Source: Clostridia bacterium (GTDB lineage: Bacteria; Bacillota; Clostridia; Christensenellales; Aristaeellaceae). Taken from it: DNA of 64,000 bases. The position numbers and the translations under genes were made by a program. Shown here piece after piece: positions 34,060-41,276 of this stretch. Under the pieces are notes generated by a model, which did not search any database, was not told the origin of the DNA, and was given only the letters and a program-made list of their open reading frames with translations. The stretch lies in the NCBI GenBank assembly GCA_900769875.1, contig CAAGII010000040.1, forward strand, positions 1 to 64,000, written 5' to 3'. Every line of letters starts with the position of its first letter. Position 1 is the stretch's first letter.

Positions 34060-34578
34060 TCAGGACAATTCGCCCTCGCGCAGCAGCATTTCCAGCACGC
34101 GCGCCTCGCGCTCCAGCACGTCCTCCTCATAATCGGGATGAGGGCGGCGGTTGGCCGCGATCGCCTCCTGCGGCGTGACATAGGCGAGGGTGTAGCCCTC
34201 CTCCGCCTCGTAGTCCTCCAGATGCTGTGCGCAGGTTTCTTTGCCAGCGCGGCAAAGATAGTAGCGGTTCTCCTGCTCAAACCACATGGGCTCCGCGTGC
34301 AGCGTATCGCGCTTGCGGCGCATCACCGAGCCGTAGGGGCGGATGCTTTGCATATCCAAGGTCAGTCCGGTTTCCTCCAGCACCTCGCGCGCCAGCGCCT
34401 GCTCGTCGGTTTCGCCACTTTCCAGTCCGCCGCCGGGCGCCGAATACACATCGTACCGCTTTGACCAGACCATAGCCACCCGGTCGTCGCAGCGGATGAT
34501 GGCGCGAACGGACGGCCTTCGGACGCACGGCCACGCGGGATCATAGTCTCCGCGATCAAGGACGAAGAGCTGTCTCAC
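34060..34578 (-). CDS. Nudix hydrolase
   Basis: A 172-residue protein with a full Nudix box, GGGLESGETDEQALAREVLEETGL (about residues 49-72), for magnesium-dependent cleavage of a nucleoside diphosphate linked to another group. The substrate is not evident. The start is GTG at 34578, ten bases after GGAGG and overlapping the stop of the acetyltransferase gene (GTGA), so the two are translated together. It is the last gene of a three-gene run. Confidence 0.88.
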   Translation of the reverse strand: MRQLFVLDRGDYDPAWPCVRRPSVRAIIRCDDRVAMVWSKRYDVYSAPGGGLESGETDEQALAREVLEETGLTLDMQSIRPYGSVMRRKRDTLHAEPMWFEQENRYYLCRAGKETCAQHLEDYEAEEGYTLAYVTPQEAIAANRRPHPDYEEDVLEREARVLEMLLREGELS

Positions 34579-35033
34579 GTTGTTTTTTCCTCCGTGCCGA
34601 TCCTTTTGGTCAGGCAGATGATGCGGTTCGCCTCATGGAAGCCGCAGCCGAGGTGAAAGCGAAGACTGTCCGTATTTTGCAGTTCACAGTCGCTGGCAAA
34701 TTCCGTGCAGCCCCTGCCCGCCGCCCATGCCTCACAGGCGGCAAGTAGCGAGCGCGCCACAGACCGGCGGCGGTACTGCTCCAGCACATAGACGCCCTCC
34801 AGATACCCCACCGGGCTGGAGTCTGTGCCCTCCACATAGTCGTGCCGCAGCTGGCACTGGGCAAAGCCGGCCGGCTCATCCGCCACAAGGCAGAGGAACA
34901 CCGCGGCTTCATCGCTTGAAAGCAGCTCATGAAACAGCGCAGACAGCTCCGAGGGCGCGCTGTCCGGCCACAGAAGGCGCGCAAGCGCAGTCACGCGCTC
35001 CACGTCGCACATTGCCGCCTTTCGGATGTCCAT
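34575..35033 (-). CDS. GNAT acetyltransferase, aminoglycoside 6'-N-acetyltransferase-like
   Basis: A 152-residue GNAT protein. The core VGYLEGVYVLEQYRRRSVARSLLAACEAWA and the tail EFASDCELQNTDSLRFHLGCGF follow the AAC(6')-I pattern closely. Chromosomal proteins of this type may or may not modify aminoglycosides, so the resistance role is open; anaerobes are also poorly permeable to these drugs. I chose the ATG at 35033, eight bases after GGGGAGG; the ATG at 35054 overlaps the stop of the preceding gene. Confidence 0.8.
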   Translation of the reverse strand: MDIRKAAMCDVERVTALARLLWPDSAPSELSALFHELLSSDEAAVFLCLVADEPAGFAQCQLRHDYVEGTDSSPVGYLEGVYVLEQYRRRSVARSLLAACEAWAAGRGCTEFASDCELQNTDSLRFHLGCGFHEANRIICLTKRIGTEEKTT

Positions 35034-35053
35034 TGCATGCGCCTCCCCGTCCA

Positions 35054-36220
35054 TCAGAAATGCTCCGCCATGTACAGCGGCTTGCCCGGAAACACGCGAT
35101 GCAGCGTCTCCGCGTTGGCATGCAGCTCCACATCGTCGCGCAGCAGCGCCTCGCGCAGGCTGACCGCGCCCACGCACAGCTGCGCCAGCGCGCGAACGTC
35201 CGCCTCCAGGTCAGGCGCGTCCGCCGTAACGGCTGCGCCGCTCGCGTCCACACGGTAGACGGCGTTGTTTTGCGCAATCAGGTCGTCGCTGACACGGATG
35301 GTATAGCTGCAGCCCTCCGGCAGGCTGATGGCGGAAAGCAGCCTCTGCGCGTTCACGGCGCGCACCATATAGCCCACATGCGTGGTGCATTTCACATCGT
35401 AGAGATTGTCGCAGGCAAGCAGGGGCAAAAGCTCGATCCCCAGCGGGAGCGTAAGCTCGATGTCGCTGTAATCCGCCGTAAAGCGCCCAAGGAAGCCCAG
35501 AATGGCACGGAAGCCGTCACGCCCGTCCCACGCGACGTCCTCCACCTTCAGCCTTGCCTGAGGCTGGGCATACACGTCCGTGTAGGTCAGGTAGGCAAGC
35601 TCCCTGCCGCCGTCCCTGAGCAGGTAGGTGAACTTGCGGCCCGTGCCGCTGTCATCATGCAGATGGGGCTTGAGCATACACGCGTCGTCGCGCACCGCCG
35701 CAAGGTTGTATGCGGCAGCAAAGCGGTTGTACAGCGCCGTGTAGGGCGCTATCGGATCGCCCTCGCGATACCTGCGCGCCTCGCCCTTAAAGCGATAGCC
35801 GCGCAGGCGCTGTGGCGCAAACTCATAAATACGCGACATGGTTACGGTTTCGTAGCCGAACTTGCGGTAGAACGCATGGTTGAACGGATAGAGCGCGGAC
35901 AGCACCTCGCCACTGGCATAGGCGCTGGGGAGAAGGCGCGAGAAGATCGCGCGGATGGCGCCCGTTTCGCGGTACTCCGGCAGGGTGGACACCGCGCCGA
36001 TCCCGCCGCAGGGCACCGTATGCCCGTCCAGATACACCGTGAAGCGGTTGTTGAGGATATGCGCCATCATTTCGCCGCTGTCCGAAAACGCGCCCCAGTC
36101 CTCATCCTGCGGGGGCTCGGAGGGCAGCTTCGGCTCCTCCGCCTGATGGACATGAAATGCAATTCTGGCAATGCGCTCCGCGTCCAGACGCTCCGTCATC
36201 GTCAGCTGTCGTACCTCCAA
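35054..36220 (-). CDS. Eis-like N-acetyltransferase with SCP2-type C-terminal domain
   Basis: A 388-residue protein with the Eis layout: an N-terminal GNAT domain (GGIGAVSTLPEYRETGAIRAIFSRLL, about 70-100), a central degenerate GNAT domain and a C-terminal sterol-carrier-like domain (about 290-388). Eis enzymes acetylate amines of aminoglycosides or proteins. The best start is TTG at 36220, seven bases after GAAGGAGG; an ATG at 36244 precedes that site. With the AAC(6')-like gene 20 bp downstream it makes a pair of acetyltransferases. Confidence 0.82.
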   Translation of the reverse strand: MEVRQLTMTERLDAERIARIAFHVHQAEEPKLPSEPPQDEDWGAFSDSGEMMAHILNNRFTVYLDGHTVPCGGIGAVSTLPEYRETGAIRAIFSRLLPSAYASGEVLSALYPFNHAFYRKFGYETVTMSRIYEFAPQRLRGYRFKGEARRYREGDPIAPYTALYNRFAAAYNLAAVRDDACMLKPHLHDDSGTGRKFTYLLRDGGRELAYLTYTDVYAQPQARLKVEDVAWDGRDGFRAILGFLGRFTADYSDIELTLPLGIELLPLLACDNLYDVKCTTHVGYMVRAVNAQRLLSAISLPEGCSYTIRVSDDLIAQNNAVYRVDASGAAVTADAPDLEADVRALAQLCVGAVSLREALLRDDVELHANAETLHRVFPGKPLYMAEHF

Positions 36221-36299
36221 GGGAATCCCTCCTTCAGTTGTCATACCCTGGCATCCATTATAGGGAGGCGGGACAGGGCTGTCAAGGCTCACGGCGCGC

Positions 36300-36345
36300 A
36301 AAAAGAGCGGGCGCGCCCGGAGAAGCCCGGGTCAGCGTCCGCTCT
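36300..36345 (-). terminator. Terminator of the amino-acid ABC transporter operon
   Basis: On the minus strand AGAGCGG...CCGCTCT with an inner CCGGG/CCGGG stem is followed by TTTTT. It overlaps the last codons of the ATPase gene. Confidence 0.88.
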
Positions 36346-37123
36346 GCGTCCTGTCGCCGCTGATGAACTGCCTTGTGCGCTCATTGACGGGCGCGCCGAA
36401 AATCTGCTGCGGCGTGCCCTCCTCGACGATGAGTCCGCCTTCCATGAAGATCACACGATCCGCAACCTCCCGCGCGAAGGACATTTCATGCGTGACCACC
36501 ACCATCGTCATATCGCCCATGGCGAGATCGCGCATGACCGAGAGCACCTCGCTGGTCAGTTCAGGATCGAGCGCGGAGGTCGGCTCGTCGAAGAAAATGA
36601 CCTCCGGTTCCATGCACAGCGCCCGCGCAATGGCCACGCGCTGCTGCTGACCGCCGCTGAGCTGATAGGGGTACTGCTTCGCCTTGTCGCGCAGCCCCAC
36701 CTTCTCCAACAGCTGCTCCGCGCGCTCCTGCGCCGCGGCTCTTTGCAGCTTCTTCACATGGACGGGCGCGTCCATCACGTTTTGCAGAACGCTCATGTGG
36801 GGAAACAGGTTGAACTGTTGAAACACCATGCCCATGCGCAGCGTCGCCTCGCGCAGCCGCTTTTCCGGGGCGTAGACCAGCCTGTCGCCCTCCATATGGC
36901 AGATATCCAGCCCACCCAGATCCATACTGCCCGCGTCAATCCGCTCCAGCAGCCCCATGCAGCGCAGAAACGTGCTCTTGCCCGACCCGCTGGGGCCAAT
37001 GAGCGCCACCGTTTCGCCGCGCCGCACCGTGATGCTGATGCCGCGCAAAACGCCCAGCCCGTCAAAGCCCTTGCAGATGTCCTTCGCTGACAGCGCCACA
37101 TCCGACAGCCTGCGTTCGCTCAC
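36332..37123 (-). CDS. Polar amino acid ABC transporter, ATP-binding protein
   Basis: A 263-residue ATPase of the GlnQ/HisP type. Walker A is GPSGSGKST, the Q-loop VFQQFNLFPHM, the signature LSGGQQQRVAIARAL, and Walker B VIFFDEPTSALDPE, followed by the H-loop VVTHEM. It begins with GTG at 37123 behind GAGGAGG, 12 bp after the permease gene. It powers import by the permease and binding protein encoded upstream. The substrate amino acid is not clear. Confidence 0.95.
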   Translation of the reverse strand: MSERRLSDVALSAKDICKGFDGLGVLRGISITVRRGETVALIGPSGSGKSTFLRCMGLLERIDAGSMDLGGLDICHMEGDRLVYAPEKRLREATLRMGMVFQQFNLFPHMSVLQNVMDAPVHVKKLQRAAAQERAEQLLEKVGLRDKAKQYPYQLSGGQQQRVAIARALCMEPEVIFFDEPTSALDPELTSEVLSVMRDLAMGDMTMVVVTHEMSFAREVADRVIFMEGGLIVEEGTPQQIFGAPVNERTRQFISGDRTQSGR

Positions 37124-37135
37124 GTCGATCCCTCC

Positions 37136-37804
37136 TCAGCGATAGTAATCCATCCGCCTGCCGATGTACCTGCACGCCTGCTCCGCCAGCCCGTTGAGCA
37201 CCAGATAGAACAGGATGGCCACCAGATACGGTTCAATGGAGGAGGACGAGGACACCTGCTTTTTCGCCACCGTCATCAGATCGACCACCGCCACGGTGGA
37301 CGCGAGCGCCGTGTCCTTGATCAGCGTGATGACCTCATTGGTCACCGGCAGCAGCACGCGCTTCATCACCTGCGGCAGTACGACGCGGAAGAAGGTCTGC
37401 ACCCGTGTGTAGCCCAGCACCTTCGCGGCCTCATGCTGGCCACGCGGAATGCCCTCGATGCCGCTGCGGAAGATCTCGGCAAAGTACGCCGCGTAGTTGA
37501 TGACAAACGCCGTGATGACCGCCCAGAAGCGATCCACCCGGAAAGGCAGCACGCTCGGCAGCAGAAAATAGATGAACATGATCTGCAGCATCAGCGGCGT
37601 GGAGCGCATGATATAGATGTAGAACGATACCGGGCCGCGCACCAGCGCCCTTCGGTTCATCCTTCCCAGCGCCACAAGCATGCCAAGCGGAATGGACATG
37701 GCAAGGGTGAGGAAAAACACCTGCAGCGTCACGCCCGCTCCCTCCGCGAGGAGCTGGATGAGCCGCCACAGCCGCTGCGGGTCTGTAAAGAACTTAAACT
37801 GCAT
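37136..37804 (-). CDS. Polar amino acid ABC transporter, permease
   Basis: A 222-residue HisM/GlnP-type permease with about five helices. It has YIYIMRSTPLMLQIMF early and the EAA loop EGIPRGQHEAAKVLGYTRVQTFFRVVLPQ (about 116-145), which contacts the ATPase. One permease gene is present, so the transporter probably works with a homodimer. It lies between the binding-protein and ATPase genes of the same operon. Confidence 0.95.
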   Translation of the reverse strand: MQFKFFTDPQRLWRLIQLLAEGAGVTLQVFFLTLAMSIPLGMLVALGRMNRRALVRGPVSFYIYIMRSTPLMLQIMFIYFLLPSVLPFRVDRFWAVITAFVINYAAYFAEIFRSGIEGIPRGQHEAAKVLGYTRVQTFFRVVLPQVMKRVLLPVTNEVITLIKDTALASTVAVVDLMTVAKKQVSSSSSIEPYLVAILFYLVLNGLAEQACRYIGRRMDYYR

Positions 37805-37894
37805 CGCGCGATCCTCCCCTGCGTATGGAACGCATGAAGGCTCTGCCAGCCGGGCCTGCCGGTCAGCGGAGCCTTCACGCGCATCAAAGCATCC

Positions 37895-38704
37895 TTACTC
37901 CACGGGCACCACGGTGATGTCGCTGCCGAACCAGCCCTCGGCGATCGCGGCAAGCGTGCCGTCCTTCTTCATCTCAATGAGGATTTCCTCCACCTTCGCG
38001 CACAGCTCCACGTCCTCCTTGCGGAAGGCGACGCCGTACAGGTCATCCTCCAGCGCGCACACAGGCGTGATATCATCCGCGCCTATGCCGGTGATGTAGT
38101 AGTCGCCCACCACCAGATCCATCAGCACCGCGTCGCAGCCGCCCTGACGCAGATCCATCAGCGCGGTCAGGTAGTCGTCATAGCCCAGCACCTCGGCGGA
38201 AGCCTCGGCCACGGCGCTATAGTCGCCCTCAAGCAGCTCCAGCGCATAGGAGCCGTTCTGCACGCCCAGCACCTTGCCCGCAAGATCGTCCAGCGTGGCG
38301 ATGCCGCTGTCAGCCTTCACATACACCACGATCTGGTTGTTCAGGTAGGGGAAGGTCATGCTCATGCTCGCCTGACGCTCCTCGGTGATGGACAGGCCAT
38401 TCCAGATGCAGTCAATGTTGCCGCTGGACAGCTCCAGCTCCTTGGCGTCCCACGAAATGGGCTGCGCGACCAGCTCCACGCCAAGGCGGGACGCCACCTC
38501 CAGCGCCACGTCGATATCAAAGCCCACGATGTTGTTGTCCTCATCGCGGAAGCCCATGGGCGGGAAGGTATCGTCAAGCCCCAGAATCAGCGTACCCTTC
38601 TCCACGATCTTCGCCACGGAACCGTCGCCCTCGGCAAAGGCAAGGGAGGTCAGTACCAGCATGCATACCATTGCAAGCGCCATCAGTTTTTTCATCATCA
38701 TCAT
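37895..38704 (-). CDS. Polar amino acid ABC transporter, substrate-binding protein
   Basis: A 269-residue family 3 binding protein: KGTLILGLDDTFPPMGFRDEDNNIVGFDIDVALEVASRLG, GLSITEERQASMSMTFPYL and LAGKVLGVQNGSYALELLE. The signal peptide ends LTSLAFA before EGDG and has no lipobox cysteine, so unlike most Gram-positive binding proteins it seems not to be lipid-anchored. Four ATGs in a row follow AAAGGGG; the third or fourth has the best spacing. It is first in the operon behind a good promoter. Confidence 0.93.
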   Translation of the reverse strand: MMMMKKLMALAMVCMLVLTSLAFAEGDGSVAKIVEKGTLILGLDDTFPPMGFRDEDNNIVGFDIDVALEVASRLGVELVAQPISWDAKELELSSGNIDCIWNGLSITEERQASMSMTFPYLNNQIVVYVKADSGIATLDDLAGKVLGVQNGSYALELLEGDYSAVAEASAEVLGYDDYLTALMDLRQGGCDAVLMDLVVGDYYITGIGADDITPVCALEDDLYGVAFRKEDVELCAKVEEILIEMKKDGTLAAIAEGWFGSDITVVPVE

Positions 38705-38732
38705 ACCCCTTTACAGCATTCGCGCAAGCACT

Positions 38733-38782
38733 TTAGCGTGCTAATGCACTAATATGTTATCACGAAAAAGATACGCTGTCAA
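38733..38782 (-). promoter_or_regulatory. Promoter and palindromic operator of the ABC operon
   Basis: TTGACA (complement of 38777-38782), 17 bp, and TAACAT (complement of 38754-38759) form a promoter. Just downstream of the -10 is the 12-bp palindrome TTAGC-GT-GCTAA (38733-38744), well placed for a repressor. Confidence 0.75.
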
Positions 38783-38816
38783 GACATTCCGCGCATATTT
38801 CGCGTATTTGGCGCAG

Positions 38817-38844
38817 AAAAAAAGCGCCCCCTGTCCGGGGACGC
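38817..38844 (-). terminator. Terminator after the aldo-keto reductase gene
   Basis: On the minus strand GCGTCCCC-GGACA-GGGGCGC is followed by seven T residues. Confidence 0.9.
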
Positions 38845-38859
38845 CTGAGAGCATGCCGC

Positions 38860-39852
38860 TCAGTCACGGAGCGCCGCGTCGATGCGCGCCAGCTCCTCCA
38901 CCGTGAACGCGGTTTGCTGCGCGGCCTCCACATTCTCCACCACCTGCTCGGGACGGCTCGCGCCGATGAGCGCGGAGGTCACCACGCTGTCGCGCAGCAC
39001 CCAGCTCAGCGCCATCTGGCTCAGCGTCTGTCCGCGGCCTTCCGCGATGCCGGCCAGCGCGGCCACCTTCCGCAGCTGGCGCTCGTCAATGCGGTCGGGC
39101 TTCAGATAGCGCGGATCGCGGGCCGCGCGGGAATCCGCCGGAATCCCGTGAAGATACTTGCCGGTCAGAAGGCCGTTCTGCAGGGGCGCAAAGCAGATGC
39201 AGCCCACATGCTCGCGGCGGAGCACGTCGGTCAGTCCGCGCTCGATGCCGCGGTTGAGCATGGAATAGCTCGGCTGATGGATCAGGCACGGCGTGCCCAG
39301 ATCGCGCAGGATGGCGATCGCTTTTTCCGTCTGCTCCGGACCATAGTTGGACAGGCCCACATACAGCGCCTTGCCGGAGCGGACAATCTGATCCAGCGCG
39401 CCCATGGTCTCCTCCAGCGGCGTTTCCGGATCGGGGCGGTGGTGGTAGAAGATATCCACATAATCCACCTGCATGCGTCTGAGGCTCTGGTCAATGCTCG
39501 CCATCAGGTACTTGCGGCTGCCCCAGTCGCCATACGGCCCCGGCCACATGTCGTAGCCCGCTTTGGTGGAGAGAATCAGCTCGTCGCGGTACGGCCTCCA
39601 ATCCCGCTGCATGTGCATGCCAAAGTTGCGCTCCGCCTCGCCGTAGGGCGGGCCGTAGTTGTTGGCAAGGTCAAAATGCGTCACGCCGTGGTCAAATGCC
39701 GTGCGCAGAATGCGCTGCTGCGTCTCAAAGGGCGTAATCTGCCCGAAGTTGTGCCACAGTCCCAGTGAAATTGCCGGCAGCTTCAGTCCGCTCGCGCCGC
39801 AGCGGCGGTACACCATGCGCTCGTAGCGGCGCTCGTCAGCCACATACACCAT
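38860..39852 (-). CDS. Aldo/keto reductase (YghZ/glyceraldehyde-3-phosphate reductase-like)
   Basis: A 330-residue TIM-barrel NADPH oxidoreductase of the AKR14/potassium-channel-beta type. It reads RRCGASGLKLPAISLGLWHNFG, then FDHGVTHFDLANNYGPPYGEAE with the catalytic aspartate and tyrosine, TKAGYDMWPGPYGDWGSRKYL, the YHH of DYVDIFYHHRPD, and the cofactor end SALIGASRPEQVVEN. Relatives reduce L-glyceraldehyde 3-phosphate or methylglyoxal. The ATG at 39852 lies eight bases after GGAGG. It is a single-gene unit. Confidence 0.92.
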   Translation of the reverse strand: MVYVADERRYERMVYRRCGASGLKLPAISLGLWHNFGQITPFETQQRILRTAFDHGVTHFDLANNYGPPYGEAERNFGMHMQRDWRPYRDELILSTKAGYDMWPGPYGDWGSRKYLMASIDQSLRRMQVDYVDIFYHHRPDPETPLEETMGALDQIVRSGKALYVGLSNYGPEQTEKAIAILRDLGTPCLIHQPSYSMLNRGIERGLTDVLRREHVGCICFAPLQNGLLTGKYLHGIPADSRAARDPRYLKPDRIDERQLRKVAALAGIAEGRGQTLSQMALSWVLRDSVVTSALIGASRPEQVVENVEAAQQTAFTVEELARIDAALRD

Positions 39853-39978
39853 CGTCATCGCCTCCGTCTGTTCATTGAATGGAACGCTCTCCGCCCCGCT
39901 TTGTAAGCAGTATAGCACGAAGCGGTGCGCGGAGCAAGAGGCGGCGGTCGAAGCGCTTGAAATTCATGCATGGAAAAC

Positions 39979-40007
39979 TTGCAACAATTCGTTAAATGAT
40001 GTACAAT
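39979..40007 (+). promoter_or_regulatory. Sigma-A promoter before the secreted-protein gene
   Basis: TTGCAA (39979-39984), 17 bp and TACAAT (40002-40007), followed nine bases later by GGAGG. Confidence 0.8.
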
Positions 40008-40031
40008 AAGTCTTCGGAGGTCATGCAGATC

Positions 40032-41192
40032 ATGAAGCACACACGCATCCTGACCCTGCTGCTTGCAGCCATGCTGACGCTTTGCCCCCTTGCCGCATCC
40101 GCCGGGGACGCACTGCCCGCCCTGACCGATCACGGGCTGGATGTCGCGTCCCACAGCGTGCATTATCCGCAGCTGACCGGTCTTGCGGATTCCGCGCTGG
40201 AGGAGCGGCTGAACGCGCGCCTGCTTGCCCTGGGGCAGATTGAGGCGCAGATCGCGCGCCTGCCGCTGCTGCTCTCCTCGCCCACGCCCCTGACGGTGGA
40301 TTACACCGCGTTCATGGCGGGCGATGTGTTTTCCTGCGCGCTGTCCCTGAAGGGGCCTGTGGAGGATCTTCGCCCCACGCATGTCCGGGCCGCGATGAAT
40401 GTGGATCTCACAACGGGCAAGGATATTACGCTGGACATGCTCTTCACGCAGCCCGACGAGGCGGTCGCCGCCATGGAAGCGATGCTGGAGCAGGAGGTGC
40501 TCCCCGCGCTGAGCGCGCACCTGCGCGCAAGCGAGCTGCTGCCGCTGCCGGATACCTTCACCCTTTCCGCGCAGGGGCTGACGCTGTATTATCCCATTGA
40601 CCGGCTCTGCACCCTGTCCGATCTTGCGGGCGCCGTCACCTTCACCTGGGGCGAATTGCGCGAATGGCTCGATCTTTCCGAGGGCTCCGTGCTTCGGCGC
40701 ATCGGCGCGTACGATACCGTGACGCTTAAGAGCAGCAGCGCGCAGTCCATCGCCGCGTGCGTGGAGGAGGGCCGCCTACCCGGAATCCCCGCCGCGCTGT
40801 CCGACAGCGTGCAGGCGCTGACGGATCGCTATCATATGCTGACCGATCCCGATCTGTACGAGGGCGGGCGCATGTTCGCGCTGGAGGACGCGGCCTTCCG
40901 CGGCGTCTGGCTGCTCACCGACGCGCTCACCCGTTCTTGGGATAAAAGCACGGTGCAGGGCGTCCGCTGCGACCGCGTGAGCTTCTACGGGCTGCTCAGC
41001 GGGCATACCACGATCGAAGCGTGGCGCGAGGTGCTGGGCGAGCCTGATGCGACCGTGCAGGTGGACGCGGAGCGCGCGCAGAGCTGGCGCATCGTGCCCG
41101 GCACAAGCGATTATTATGTGTTTGGCGAGCACCGCCTCCGCCTGCATGCCGATGAAAGCGGCGTGCTCACCACCCTCTTCCTCACCCGATAA
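40032..41192 (+). CDS. Secreted protein with DUF3298/RsiV-like features
   Basis: A 386-residue protein with a signal peptide (LTLLLAAMLTLCPLAASAG, cleavage about residue 24). The region VHYPQLTGLADSALEERLNARLL followed by FSCALSLKG and AMNVDLTTGKDITLDMLF is the pattern of DUF3298/DUF4163 domains seen in RsiV and PdaC. The C-terminal third (about 245-386) is not recognised. The ATG at 40032 is 11 bases after GGAGG; the ATG at 40023 is too close. ftsK follows after 84 bp. Confidence 0.7.
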   Translation: MKHTRILTLLLAAMLTLCPLAASAGDALPALTDHGLDVASHSVHYPQLTGLADSALEERLNARLLALGQIEAQIARLPLLLSSPTPLTVDYTAFMAGDVFSCALSLKGPVEDLRPTHVRAAMNVDLTTGKDITLDMLFTQPDEAVAAMEAMLEQEVLPALSAHLRASELLPLPDTFTLSAQGLTLYYPIDRLCTLSDLAGAVTFTWGELREWLDLSEGSVLRRIGAYDTVTLKSSSAQSIAACVEEGRLPGIPAALSDSVQALTDRYHMLTDPDLYEGGRMFALEDAAFRGVWLLTDALTRSWDKSTVQGVRCDRVSFYGLLSGHTTIEAWREVLGEPDATVQVDAERAQSWRIVPGTSDYYVFGEHRLRLHADESGVLTTLFLTR

Positions 41193-41276
41193 CGTACCGC
41201 CGCAGCCGTTCGCGGGCACATGTCCGCATGGCGGCGGCTTCTTCATCCCCCGAAAGCCTGACGAAGGAGGCGCGAT

